In this document: one piece after another, positions 22,952-31,460 of the stretch
Position numbering within the stretch: position 1 is the first letter of the stretch
How the letters are laid out: each line of letters begins with the position of its first letter
DNA from: Candidatus Omnitrophota bacterium
Lineage (GTDB): Bacteria > Omnitrophota > Gorgyraeia > Zapsychrales > Zapsychraceae
Assembly (NCBI GenBank): GCA_023136835.1
Contig: JAGLQN010000002.1
Location: 1-39,813 of the forward strand
Reading direction: 5' to 3'
DNA length: 39,813 bases
Position numbers and translations under genes: made by a program
The notes under the pieces: model-generated
What the model was told of the DNA's origin: nothing
The model's database searches: none
Seen by the model: only the letters and a program-made list of their open reading frames with translations

Positions 22952-24369
22952 TAATCAATTGTCCCGTTTAACCTGCAATAATTATAATCATCGTTTGTTG
23001 TAAGCGTAAAAGTCTTACCCGTCCCGGTAGCCGAAAACACCATTCTAAATTCAAACGGTCCCTTTAGGCCGGAAGTCCACCCGGTAAAATCAGAGCTTAA
23101 AAGATCATCGTGGAATTTTTGTGCGGTCGGAATCGTTGTTAAGGTTACAACCTTACTAATAGCGGTCTTCCATACTGTCTCGGTTGTGGGCCTGACTTGC
23201 CATGTAAGCGTTGTTACTTGTGTCCCGGAATCGACCGAAGCAAGCACGTTGGTATTTATTTCAAGGGTATCTATTGACCCGGTAAATCCGGGATCAACAT
23301 AGCCCATAAAGGCTATTTCGCTAGATGGGTTATCTACCTGTTTTATGAAAGGATCTGCCGAAGTACCCAAAAGGTGTACCGCGCTTTTAATATACTGCGT
23401 CCAATCAAACTGGAAATTTGTACCCGATCCGGTGACACTATTACCGACGATACTGGCAGAATTATGTTGTGTAAATATTTCAAAATCGATATCAGGGGTT
23501 GCGGTGCATAATAATCTTATATCGGCCGGAATATCATTATTTGTAAGTGTAGGATTAAAAACTGTTATAGGAAACTCTGTAGGGGTTGGTGTTGTGGCGA
23601 TAGTCTGTGCGGTTCCGGGGATATCTTCCCAACCTAAGCCGTTTGGGTTAATTTGAAATTTTGTTGAAATATTGGCAGTAAAATATACTATTATTTCTAC
23701 AGTATGCACATATGCTATTTTGTCTAAATTGTCTGGGTCTTGCGCCGCGAATTGTACCCCAAAATTACTAGCATTTATATCCGAATATGTCCAAGTTTCG
23801 CCCCACAACTCGGTTGGACCGCCGTAAGTTTCAACCGTCGCCGTTGTAGACCAATAATCTGTTGTCCATTCACCCGGCGTCACCACGACACCGCCTTTAA
23901 TAAGTCGGGCGCCGATATCTTTTATGGCGGTTGCGGCGCTTGCACGCTTTAATACTTTAACTTCAATTCCTTTTATTGTTGCGGTTGATGGTATTGTAAA
24001 CCCAAAAGTATCACACCACAACCAATCTGTTTCCTGGTATGTAGACATAGAAGAAAGCGACCAGGTTGAAGGTGTATCGTCTTCGGCGTTTGCGGGGCTG
24101 GTCCACGCATGAGCGCTACCGCGCGTTACATTTATAGCATTGGTTGTGAATTTTTCTTCTACCGATCCGGCAGACGACGCTTTAAAATTAGTATTCAATA
24201 CTATTGAATCAAATTCCGCGCGGAAGTTCGGGTCAAGTCTTGTTTTCCACACTTCCGCATTTGTTGACGGACCGGGTACGGTAATAGATTCTTTGTCGGT
24301 CGCGGGCGTCGATCCTAAAATATGGGCCGCAGAAAGTAGCGGCGCAATACGCCTGTATGGTAAAGTCAT
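22951..24369 (-). CDS. Tail tip structural protein
   Basis: 472 aa, Thr/Asp/Trp-rich, no enzymatic motif. Residues about 75-230 form a recurring phage structural domain: 'TSPANAEDDTPSTWSLSSMS ... TIKGIEVKVLKRAS ... VETYGGPTELWGETWTYSDI'. The C-terminal part contains 'WQVRPTTETVWK' and beta-sandwich-like segments. Located between two tail-tip genes with start-stop overlaps on both sides, it is probably part of the tip or baseplate. GGGAGGG lies 7-8 nt before ATG 24369. Confidence 0.7.
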   Translation of the reverse strand: MTLPYRRIAPLLSAAHILGSTPATDKESITVPGPSTNAEVWKTRLDPNFRAEFDSIVLNTNFKASSAGSVEEKFTTNAINVTRGSAHAWTSPANAEDDTPSTWSLSSMSTYQETDWLWCDTFGFTIPSTATIKGIEVKVLKRASAATAIKDIGARLIKGGVVVTPGEWTTDYWSTTATVETYGGPTELWGETWTYSDINASNFGVQFAAQDPDNLDKIAYVHTVEIIVYFTANISTKFQINPNGLGWEDIPGTAQTIATTPTPTEFPITVFNPTLTNNDIPADIRLLCTATPDIDFEIFTQHNSASIVGNSVTGSGTNFQFDWTQYIKSAVHLLGTSADPFIKQVDNPSSEIAFMGYVDPGFTGSIDTLEINTNVLASVDSGTQVTTLTWQVRPTTETVWKTAISKVVTLTTIPTAQKFHDDLLSSDFTGWTSGLKGPFEFRMVFSATGTGKTFTLTTNDDYNYCRLNGTID

Positions 24370-24833
24370 TAATTAACCCTCCCGGTATTCTGTAATGAAT
24401 TTGATTCTTTTATATTCATTGCAACTAAAGTAAACTGTTCTATAGTCTCGGCTTTAATCTCTTCAAGGCGTCCGACAAATAAAGTCTCCGCCGTTGATGG
24501 GTTGCCGTCGTCGTCAAGATAAACCTCTTGTATCGTCACCTTACCGCCGGAAAATGGATATGTCGCCGCGATAAGGCTTAAATGTAAATATGTTCTAAAT
24601 GATTTATTATTAAAAATTATCGTAACGGCCGGATTGTCGCCGGTTGATGTATCACGTTTAACTGCATCGGAAACGTCGGAAGCATTTAAAATATAATGAT
24701 GATATGGGGTTGATCCTATAGTAATCGTGCGGTCACTAAAACATAACGTACCACCGCCGTTAAGTAGTTCTATATCAAACAAAAGTACCGGCTCTAGCCT
24801 GTTTTTTGCGCGTGCTTCACCTGGTGTTGTCAT
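24369..24833 (-). CDS. Tail tip protein (small hub-like)
   Basis: 154 aa, beta-rich: 'VLLFDIELLNGGGTLCFSD', 'YHHYILNASDVSDAVKRDTS', 'VFVGRLEEIKAETIEQF'-like strands. The pattern of a target-value line ('LFVGRLEEIKAE') resembles N-terminal hub domains of siphovirus tail tips that follow the distal tail protein. Its start overlaps the stop before it (TAATG) and its stop abuts the next start. Probably a ring component between tail tube and central tip, by position. Confidence 0.65.
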   Translation of the reverse strand: MTTPGEARAKNRLEPVLLFDIELLNGGGTLCFSDRTITIGSTPYHHYILNASDVSDAVKRDTSTGDNPAVTIIFNNKSFRTYLHLSLIAATYPFSGGKVTIQEVYLDDDGNPSTAETLFVGRLEEIKAETIEQFTLVAMNIKESNSLQNTGRVN

Positions 24834-25573
24834 TAAACTAATACCTCTCGCAAATTCATTATAGCGCCATAGACACCTTTTATTTTCCCGCCCAGGTTCA
24901 AGGGACCAATTATTTCTGTAAAAAATATGGTGCCGTCATGGTCAGTTATATAGAACGGTTTGTAACCGCCCCAATCCGCCCACAAATCAAGCAAATTATC
25001 TTTTTGTGTTTCTAATATAAGTTGCATATTGTATTTTCTTATCTTTTTCGGATCGCCTTTTTTTAGATAATAGTTTGATCCGGCCGCGTCGGTGATCGAT
25101 TGAATATTATGTTGATCCTCTATCGTCTCTAAAGGATATGACGGGTCGGCCTCCCAATCATAAGAGGGTGAAAAAAAGAGTTCGGGTATTTCAACCGCGG
25201 CCGACGGTGACGTAACTTTTAAACGCCAATATCGTTTTGTGCCACCGGTTAATGTTTTTATTATAACCCCGTCGGTCCCGGCAAACTGGGTGGTTGCATC
25301 GGTCCAGGCGGCGCCGTCGGGCGAATGTTGAATGTCGAGTGTTTCGCCGGTAAGGTTATGGTCGGCGGCTATTATGCAAGTGTTTATTTCTATGTTTCCC
25401 GTAGCGCCCTGGTCAACCCTAATTTCCGTTGTCACGGCGGCGGTAGTTTTAAAAAGATCGCTTATGTTTCTATCAAAAAGCCTTACAAGCGGAAAATCGG
25501 CGTGTGCGGTTCCGGCCGTTAAACTAACGGTCCCGGTTTCCATTATATTTTTTGAATAAGTTTTAACGGACAT
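24833..25573 (-). CDS. Distal tail-type protein with discoidin-like domain
   Basis: 246 aa. The first 150 residues are a beta-sandwich resembling F5/8 type C (discoidin-like) domains: 'DFPLVRLFDRNISDLFKTTA', 'TCIIAADHNLTGETLDIQHS', 'YWRLKVTSP'. The second part ('YNMQLILETQKDNLLDLWAD ... KPFYITDHDGTIFFTEI') has the look of a gpM/Dit-like ring domain. Directly after the tape measure gene, it occupies the place of lambda M or Dit, capping the tube end. GGGAGG lies 6 nt before ATG 25573. Confidence 0.7.
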   Translation of the reverse strand: MSVKTYSKNIMETGTVSLTAGTAHADFPLVRLFDRNISDLFKTTAAVTTEIRVDQGATGNIEINTCIIAADHNLTGETLDIQHSPDGAAWTDATTQFAGTDGVIIKTLTGGTKRYWRLKVTSPSAAVEIPELFFSPSYDWEADPSYPLETIEDQHNIQSITDAAGSNYYLKKGDPKKIRKYNMQLILETQKDNLLDLWADWGGYKPFYITDHDGTIFFTEIIGPLNLGGKIKGVYGAIMNLREVLV

Positions 25574-27949
25574 TTATGCCTCCCGGATTGCCTGTTTAAG
25601 ATCACGCGCGCGGCCGGTGTTAAGTTTTCTCGCAAGTGATTCCGCTATTTCGTCGGTGATTGAATCTATATTATTACTATTGATCTCTTTTGTAGTTATA
25701 TTTACCGTAAGCTCGATATTTTGATTTGTGGTATTTTGCACCTTCGTTGGTCCATTATTTAACCCGGTAGAAAAAGGATCACGCACACCGGTTGATCGCG
25801 ACAATAATATATTCGGCACCATACCCCGGTCACCGTTCGGTAGTTCCGTATCAATAACAAGCCCTCGACGACCCGGAAGGTCTTCAATTTTTTCCTTGAT
25901 ATACTTCATTCCTTCGGAAAATGGGCGACGTGGTGACGCTTCCGTTTCCACTTTCATTACAAGGGTTTTAACTGTAACATCCGGTATACTTGCAAGTTTA
26001 TGTTCTACTGTGTCGATCGCGTCAAGCGCCGCGGCTATTTCCATATTTATTTCGCGCGTTATGTCTGGGATACTTTCAAGATCATCAACAACGGTTGATA
26101 TTGACGCAAGCGCGTTAATATTTTCAACCAACGCCTCGACGGTGGTAGTGTCTGGAATACTATCAAGTTCTGCTTTGATTATTGTTGTTGACTCCTTTAC
26201 CGGCTCGGTGTCAATGGATACTGTTAGGCCCGCGCTTTTAACTTCAAACAAAACAAACAATTCCTCAATAGCTACTTTCATCTTGTCGGCTTCTTTTTTT
26301 GCTTCGTCGGCGTTAAATAATGATTTTATAAAGTCTAGCGCTTCAAGCTCTTTTATCTTTTTTAATATGTCAGCAATAAAATTACTTGCCGTTTTTAACA
26401 TTTCCTCGGCCCAGTCCCAAAAGGCCGTTTTCGCTTTTTGTAGTGATTCCTCTAGTGAAAATAAACTATCAACAATATCATGTATACCGGAACCTAAAGC
26501 AATACCAATAGTTTTTATAAGTTGCCCGAACCCCTTCAATGTTAAAGCCGCCTCCGGATCAACCCCAGGAACCAAAGGTTCATGTTCTAATCCGGTCCCG
26601 CGTATTTTTTTAATAGCCTTTACTACGGCATCACTCATGCTTGACGCATTCAATTCTATGTCAATAAGCCCGCCCACAAAAGATTTTATGCCAGCCATTA
26701 TACTATCAAACGCCGGGGTGACGGCATCCTGTAATTCAATAAACTTTATTACCGCAGAATCAACGGTTGTTTTAATAAATTTAGACCATTCCCAGAAAGC
26801 CTCTATCACGATCCTGGTTGCTTCTACTAAGTTTTTACCCCATTCAATTATTTCGGCTCGGTTTTCTTCAAAATATAAAGATATTTCCCCTAATATTAAT
26901 TTTATATCCGGGGCAATGGCCGCGCCAAACTCTATTGCCATATTACCGATAGTATTTTTAAATGTTTTCCATAGCCCCTCAAGCGTACCAGACCAAGCTT
27001 TAAAAGCTTCGTCGGTTGCACCGGTACTATTGGCCATTTCACCAATATTATCGTCAAGGATTTGTAAATTGTTTTGAAACGCGGGCGCGATACCGTTAAG
27101 CGCCCGTTGGTTCTTAAACAGGTCTTGAATCGTCGTATTTTCACGGCGAATTTCATCATTTAAGGCGGCCAATACACCCATAAACCCGCGGGAATCTATC
27201 GCGGCGCGCGCAGACGCAAAGCCCATTTCGTCCAATACTTTTGCCATATCCGCCGAAGGGCGTAATAATGAATTGAAAATAGCTTTTACTTGCGTCGCGG
27301 CGACCTCGGTTGATCCGGCCGTTTTTGTAACAGTAGCAAACAAGCCGCCCAATTCGTCTAAGCTGACACCTAATATATTCGCATTTGATGATACTTGACC
27401 GATCACCGGCGCAAGTTCACTAAATCTAGTCTTACCGATCCGCTCGATAGTAAACAATTTATCTGACGCGACCGTTGCGCTTTCGATTGACCCCCCGAAA
27501 CCGTCCATTAAATTAGTTATACCAGCCACGGTTGTATCAAGTTCCAGGTGCGCGGTGTTTGACGCTTTCGCGGCCGTTGTAAGTAGGTCTAGGGCCGCCT
27601 GGGGCTTAGTTACTCCGGCGGATATGACATTATAATAACCCCTGACAAGTTCGGTTGCGCCGCCCAATTCAGGCGCCAACCCTAACATTGTTTCTTTAAT
27701 TTCTCCCAGGCTATCGTTTGTTACCCTGGTCATATCTGTTAGGGCCGTTTCAAAATCAGCAAAGGCAACAATGGACGTAGTGGCGACGAGGGCCGCGGCC
27801 ACCCCTATAGCGGCTACCGCTTTCGCGGTAGCCAGGGCAAGGGTTTTCATACTGGGTAGTTGTGAAGTGATTTTACCGAAGGCTTTTTTTGTTTCATTTT
27901 TAGCGGTCAATAAAAATTTAATTTCATGTTCTGCTATTTTTTTGGCCAT
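25574..27949 (-). CDS. Tail tape measure protein
   Basis: 791 aa, the longest tail gene. After a short start a hydrophobic stretch (about 36-64) leads into 'FADFETALTDMTRVTNDSLGEIKETM', the TP901-type tape-measure core, continuing with 'GGATELVRGYYNVISAGV' and 'TQVKAIFNSLLRPSADMAKVLDEMG'. The middle and end are helical, with repeated 'SIPD' units (about 590-670: SIPDTTT, SIPDITR, SIPDVTV) spaced 28-36 residues. By the usual 0.15 nm per residue the tail should be near 120 nm. Its start overlaps the T-like chaperone gene by 26 bases; GAGGG lies about 10 nt upstream. Confidence 0.9.
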   Translation of the reverse strand: MAKKIAEHEIKFLLTAKNETKKAFGKITSQLPSMKTLALATAKAVAAIGVAAALVATTSIVAFADFETALTDMTRVTNDSLGEIKETMLGLAPELGGATELVRGYYNVISAGVTKPQAALDLLTTAAKASNTAHLELDTTVAGITNLMDGFGGSIESATVASDKLFTIERIGKTRFSELAPVIGQVSSNANILGVSLDELGGLFATVTKTAGSTEVAATQVKAIFNSLLRPSADMAKVLDEMGFASARAAIDSRGFMGVLAALNDEIRRENTTIQDLFKNQRALNGIAPAFQNNLQILDDNIGEMANSTGATDEAFKAWSGTLEGLWKTFKNTIGNMAIEFGAAIAPDIKLILGEISLYFEENRAEIIEWGKNLVEATRIVIEAFWEWSKFIKTTVDSAVIKFIELQDAVTPAFDSIMAGIKSFVGGLIDIELNASSMSDAVVKAIKKIRGTGLEHEPLVPGVDPEAALTLKGFGQLIKTIGIALGSGIHDIVDSLFSLEESLQKAKTAFWDWAEEMLKTASNFIADILKKIKELEALDFIKSLFNADEAKKEADKMKVAIEELFVLFEVKSAGLTVSIDTEPVKESTTIIKAELDSIPDTTTVEALVENINALASISTVVDDLESIPDITREINMEIAAALDAIDTVEHKLASIPDVTVKTLVMKVETEASPRRPFSEGMKYIKEKIEDLPGRRGLVIDTELPNGDRGMVPNILLSRSTGVRDPFSTGLNNGPTKVQNTTNQNIELTVNITTKEINSNNIDSITDEIAESLARKLNTGRARDLKQAIREA

Positions 27950-28253
27950 TTTGTGAAGCCCTCACTTTTTGTTGATATTCTGCTATTATTTCATCTGCTA
28001 ACATTGACAACTGCATTATATGAATATCCGGGGCGTGTTCGCTATCAATATATCCCTTTTTATAAGCTTCCGGAAACCCCATTTCTTTTAGTCTAAATAA
28101 ATCTTGTCTAAGTGCAATTGCCTGGTCTATCTTGCGCGGGACCGCCGGAATTTTACACCCCCCAGGGGTCCAGCAATCTAATGTAATGTCGGGCAGAATC
28201 TCTAGTTGCTCTTGACAATTTGAACACCGTACATTAGGCCATAAAAGCGACAT
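27924..28253 (-). CDS. Tail assembly chaperone T-like domain (frameshift extension)
   Basis: 109 aa counted from ATG 28253, but probably made mainly as the C-terminal part of a -1 frameshift fusion with the gene upstream. Reading after the slip adds six residues (LREYIR) before this methionine, giving a 246-aa product. It has four cysteines (C10-x2-C13, C27, C33) that could hold zinc, then helices rich in Leu/Ile ('LFRLKEMGFPEAYKKGYI'). In lambda the equivalent GT protein loads the tape measure for tail polymerisation. Here the tape measure gene follows with a 26-base overlap, as expected. A separate start with weak GAGAG is possible. Confidence 0.75.
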   Translation of the reverse strand: MSLLWPNVRCSNCQEQLEILPDITLDCWTPGGCKIPAVPRKIDQAIALRQDLFRLKEMGFPEAYKKGYIDSEHAPDIHIMQLSMLADEIIAEYQQKVRASQNGQKNSRT

Positions 28254-28267
28254 CCTAATGTACTCTC

Positions 28268-28663
28268 TTAGTTTTTTGTGTCTTCCTCGCTAATCGTTTG
28301 ATACATTAGGTCGGCATTTGAAACACGTTGTATAATATGGGCGCCCAGGCCGGGGTAATTGAGTATAAACGCATTTACGTTGTCCCTGGTTACTTCAATT
28401 TCTTTTCCGCCCGGGTGTACTAATTTCCCGCCGTCTTCGTGGGTCCAACCCTTCATAGCTAAAAACACCAATTCTTGACCTTTCTTTTCAAGATCATATT
28501 TCGGCTTTTTAGGATTTCCGCCCGGCTTGCGTGATACTTTTTCAGCGGCCCTTTGATCGCCGACGGTTAAAAACCTAACCTCAAACCTTAAACCGGAAAA
28601 AGGTAATACAAACGTCTTTTCGTCTTTCAAATTTAATTCGTGTTGTGTGCCTTTCTGTGTCAT
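28268..28663 (-). CDS. Tail assembly chaperone G-like
   Basis: 131 aa. Located between tail tube and tape measure in the place of lambda G. The sequence opens 'HELNLKDEKTFVLPFSGLRFEVRFLTVGDQRAAEKVS' in layout: a short beta start, then helices, typical of gpG/gp13-like chaperones that coat the tape measure. The last codons before TAA form an A AAA AAC slippery heptamer, and the -1 frame leads into the next gene without a stop. GGGAGAGAGATT precedes ATG 28663, and a strong hairpin lies further upstream (28685-28714). Confidence 0.8.
   Translation of the reverse strand: MTQKGTQHELNLKDEKTFVLPFSGLRFEVRFLTVGDQRAAEKVSRKPGGNPKKPKYDLEKKGQELVFLAMKGWTHEDGGKLVHPGGKEIEVTRDNVNAFILNYPGLGAHIIQRVSNADLMYQTISEEDTKN
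28271..28277 (-). promoter_or_regulatory. -1 programmed frameshift site (A AAA AAC)
   Basis: The minus-strand reading is ACA AAA AAC TAA, so the heptamer A_AAA_AAC sits in the zero frame directly before the G stop codon. A slip of -1 re-pairs on AAA AAA and continues CTA AGA GAG TAC ATT AGG ATG, entering the T-like frame. A AAA AAC is one of the most efficient slippery sequences known. G/GT frameshifting is nearly universal in lambda-type tails. Confidence 0.88.
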
Positions 28664-28684
28664 AATCTCTCTCCCTTTTAATTC

Positions 28685-28714
28685 GGGGCGGATAATCTTA
28701 AGACGATCCGCCCC
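28685..28714 (-). other. Perfect 9-bp hairpin ahead of the tail chaperone genes
   Basis: GGGGCGGAT / ATCCGCCCC with a 12-nt loop whose core is TCTTAAGA. The minus-strand side is followed by GAATTAAAA, not a T-run, so it is not a standard intrinsic terminator. It lies between the small tail gene and the chaperone start and could set mRNA stability, act as a processing site or cause partial termination. Confidence 0.6.
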
Positions 28715-28740
28715 TTAATAATATTACTTTAATGCAGTTA

Positions 28741-29175
28741 TTACTTATTTTCCTTGTCAAGAACAATATAAGTAATGTTCAGGTCCGAAGCCGTACCGTG
28801 TGTACCTTCCATATTAGGTATCACGGTTACATACGAAGGATCACCGACGTAAGGTATAAAGTAACCAGCCAGCAATGTTGCCGCCAACTGTGCCGAAGCT
28901 ATAATACCGCCGGTTATTACTGCCCCGCCGCCAATATCCGCCGAAACCACCGGTGACCCGGCCGCCTCTGCTAGTGCCGCGGTTGTACCCTTATAGGCTT
29001 TAAAGTCAATCCGGTTGGTGGCGTCAAGTGTGATCCCCGCCTTTCCGGTGATTAAAAAGCCGCCCATAAGTCCCTCGGAAACATCTACCGCGGTAGGCGC
29101 GGAAGGTGTTGCCGTGATTGAATCTTGATAAAGTGCAATATGTCCTGCTTTGTCTGTAAAGTCTTTTCTTGCCAT
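28741..29175 (-). CDS. Small virion-type protein after the tail tube
   Basis: 144 aa, Ala/Gly/Thr/Ile-rich, no cysteine, beta-like. It contains a hydrophobic glycine-rich centre ('IGGGAVITGGIIASAQLAATLLAGYFI', about 83-109) that could pass for a membrane segment but is also typical of packed virion beta proteins. No family recognised. It sits between the tail tube gene and the chaperones, a slot often filled by a second tube-associated or decoration protein. GGGGG lies 6-7 nt before ATG 29175. Confidence 0.6.
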   Translation of the reverse strand: MARKDFTDKAGHIALYQDSITATPSAPTAVDVSEGLMGGFLITGKAGITLDATNRIDFKAYKGTTAALAEAAGSPVVSADIGGGAVITGGIIASAQLAATLLAGYFIPYVGDPSYVTVIPNMEGTHGTASDLNITYIVLDKENK

Positions 29176-29225
29176 GTTGAAGCCCCCTATTTTTTTATTA
29201 GTACATCATTTGTTAATAATATCTA

Positions 29226-30743
29226 TTATGTGTTGCCCGCCTGGATCGGGTTACCGCCGTAGCCGTCGGTGATCTCAAGCTTAAACGCTTCCGTATAGCT
29301 CATACCCGAAGGCGCCGCGGCCGCGTCAAACATAGAGCTTGTCACCGTCGTTACAACAAACCCAGGGTCGTTGATAGGCGCCGCAACTTCGTTTAATGCT
29401 ATGTTTGGCATGTTTATTACCAGTTCTGCGTTTTGGTTCGCGTTTAACGCCGCGCCGGTAAGCGTTAAGCTGGCCTTTTGTGCATAATTACCGTTCCGCT
29501 CCGATATCAACGTATCGTCTTCGGTCAACGGCTCGGTGAAATTCAACGACATGGCCGGGTGCGCGTTCTGTATTGGTTCGCTCATGATGTTGTTACCGCC
29601 CGGTCCGGTCCGTAGGCTTCCTTCAATTGCTTGCTCAAACCTAAAGGCAAATTCATTAACCTTACGGTCGTCCGTTCCGGTGGCAAGGGCCGATCCGGTC
29701 GCCCGGTTCATTAATATTGAACACGTTGTTTTCTTCATAGGGATTTCGCCCGACGATTGCCTAATAGTCCATAAGGTTTGATCTGTGTTGACCGTCGCAG
29801 GGACAACGTCCTGGTCGCCGATAGTTGTAAACCGGGTCATTATGAAACCGTCATACGTGCCTAATATCTCAAAAGCACCTATTTTTAAATGCGGTATTTC
29901 TTTGATATACGGCGCTATTCCTTCCGTCTTCGTGAAGTAAATACCTTCCGTATCGCCGATCTCGTAAATATGCGTGCAAGCGTCGCCCATAACTTCAACT
30001 ACGCTCGTCGCGTCCGGGGTGGTGTCCCAGGCGGCCAATACTGTAAAAGTATCCGCGGTGTTTGATACTATCTCACGCGTTTGGTCAATGCCCGTGCCGG
30101 TTGTAATTGTGATCCACTTGCCCGCATAAGCATTGACGCCCATAGAGGTGTTTTTGGTAACCGTAACGGTTGTTGATGTGGCCGTACCGTCGCAAATATC
30201 AAAAATAGCCGGGCCAAAGTCAACAACCTCGTATGTATCGCCGGACAACGGCGCGGTGGCCGTTGCAAACGTCAACGTATCACTTGTGCTATCGGTTATT
30301 GCTAACACCTGATATATCCCGGTCCCGGTGTTGATTATCAAGTATTTACCGATTTGTAGATCATCGGCGCCGAACGGTGCGCCACTATCTACCAACGTTA
30401 CCGTTGATCCGCCGGTTGCGGTCCCGGTGACGATCTTTGTTAATGATCGATAACTAACCGTATCGACAACACCCAAAGCGCCCGCGAAAAGCTGGTGCAT
30501 TTTACCGCCGAACCTAAACTTCTTGTTAAAATCGCCGCCCTTTTGGATTGCTTGTTGCACCCAGGACGACGGCCGATCTTGCCCCAAACTTACAGAGCTT
30601 ATTATGGGCCTGGTATCCGACGGCAGGGAATCTTCTACTAACATCCCGCTATTCGCTATACACGCTTCCGCCGCGCCGGTTTCCCATACGCTAGAATTTA
30701 GCGCAAGCCCCATCTTTGCTCCTTTTCCAGTTCCTACCGACAT
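29226..30743 (-). CDS. Major tail tube protein with two inserted beta-repeat domains
   Basis: 505 aa, much longer than a plain tube subunit (about 150-250). The N- and C-terminal parts ('GAKMGLALNSSVWETGA', 'HLKIGAFEILGTYDGFIMTR', 'AYTEAFKLEI'-like end) fit a phage tail tube protein of the Phage_tube_2 kind. Residues 105-175 and 185-252 are two copies of one beta module ('GTATGGSTVTLVD ... IINTGTGIYQVLAI' and 'GTATSTTVTVTK ... ITTGTGIDQTREIVSNTAD'). This module also occurs in other phage capsid and tail proteins and probably projects from the tube. GGGAGGA lies 6-8 nt before ATG 30743. Confidence 0.8.
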   Translation of the reverse strand: MSVGTGKGAKMGLALNSSVWETGAAEACIANSGMLVEDSLPSDTRPIISSVSLGQDRPSSWVQQAIQKGGDFNKKFRFGGKMHQLFAGALGVVDTVSYRSLTKIVTGTATGGSTVTLVDSGAPFGADDLQIGKYLIINTGTGIYQVLAITDSTSDTLTFATATAPLSGDTYEVVDFGPAIFDICDGTATSTTVTVTKNTSMGVNAYAGKWITITTGTGIDQTREIVSNTADTFTVLAAWDTTPDATSVVEVMGDACTHIYEIGDTEGIYFTKTEGIAPYIKEIPHLKIGAFEILGTYDGFIMTRFTTIGDQDVVPATVNTDQTLWTIRQSSGEIPMKKTTCSILMNRATGSALATGTDDRKVNEFAFRFEQAIEGSLRTGPGGNNIMSEPIQNAHPAMSLNFTEPLTEDDTLISERNGNYAQKASLTLTGAALNANQNAELVINMPNIALNEVAAPINDPGFVVTTVTSSMFDAAAAPSGMSYTEAFKLEITDGYGGNPIQAGNT

Positions 30744-30745
30744 AA

Positions 30746-31036
30746 TTATTTCCTCCCTCGTAAACGCTTAATAGCGAGTTTATTTTCTATTTCATACTGC
30801 TTTTTGTTCTTTTTAAATTGCGCAAAAGCTTTTTTTCTGATTGTGCGGGCCTTTTTACAAGTAATTATATTACCCTCGTCGTCAAGGCCCGGCACAATAA
30901 TATCATGCTCATTTATCGGCATTGCTTGAAACAACAAGGGGTTAAAGTGTTTTTTGTCTATGTCGCGGAAAAGGCCGCGCATCATCTGACCGTAGATTGC
31001 GTGTCGTGTGCCGCTTATTAAATCTCTTACCCTCAT
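30746..31036 (-). CDS. Small basic hypothetical protein of the tail module
   Basis: 96 aa, strongly basic, with a Lys-rich helical C-terminal end ('AFAQFKKNKKQYEIENKLAI'). It starts 'MRVRDLISGTRHAIYGQMMRG', similar in feel to small tail-assembly or head-tail proteins, but I recognise no family. It overlaps the U-like gene's stop by 4 bases and ends 2 bases before the tail tube gene. GGAGGG lies about 9 nt before ATG 31036. Confidence 0.6.
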   Translation of the reverse strand: MRVRDLISGTRHAIYGQMMRGLFRDIDKKHFNPLLFQAMPINEHDIIVPGLDDEGNIITCKKARTIRKKAFAQFKKNKKQYEIENKLAIKRLRGRK

Positions 31037-31458
31037 ATCTTTTTACCCTCCACAACTGAATATTTTACAGTAAAGTCCATTTCAACGCCCTGTGCGCCCG
31101 CCGGGATAGATACGTCAAGAATATCAAGATAGCTATCCGGGGTGGTGTCAATAGCGTTTCCGTCCTGTGTCAAATCTACGCTTATCGCTTCTTTTATGTC
31201 GCCGCGGAGATCCTCTGCGTTTCCGGCGGTTGATATAATACTTGTTGTTACCATCAGGTCCCACATTTCTATACTGCCGGTTGCGGATTCCCGGGCGTTA
31301 TATTTTGCAAAGGACGTAATGTTAACAAAAGGCATATGATCGGATACAACGGTATGCAGTGCGCGGGTAGAATTCACCTCGCAGGTGGTGACGCTTGCAA
31401 GGGCTTGAATCGTTGACCTTATAAACTCTAATATGTTTCCCTTTTTCGTGCTTGCCAT
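31033..31458 (-). CDS. Tail terminator (gpU-like)
   Basis: 141 aa. A helical start ('NILEFIRSTIQALASVTTC') and a beta-rich centre with 'FVNITSFAKYNARESATG ... DLMVTTSIISTAGNAEDLRGDIKEAISVD' give the alpha/beta pattern of gpU-type terminators. These proteins ring the end of the tail tube and form the face that joins the head. It sits just after the FII-like gene and ahead of the tail tube, in lambda order. AAGGA lies 7-8 nt before ATG 31458. Confidence 0.72.
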   Translation of the reverse strand: MASTKKGNILEFIRSTIQALASVTTCEVNSTRALHTVVSDHMPFVNITSFAKYNARESATGSIEMWDLMVTTSIISTAGNAEDLRGDIKEAISVDLTQDGNAIDTTPDSYLDILDVSIPAGAQGVEMDFTVKYSVVEGKKI

Positions 31459-31460
31459 TA

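Noticed and set aside
25728-27077. Plus-strand open frame of 449 codons antisense to the tape measure gene
   Set aside because: Its translation is Ser/Ile/Ala-rich low-complexity sequence mirroring the codon pattern of the tape measure gene, it lacks a ribosome site and family features, and it would be the only plus-strand gene in the genome.
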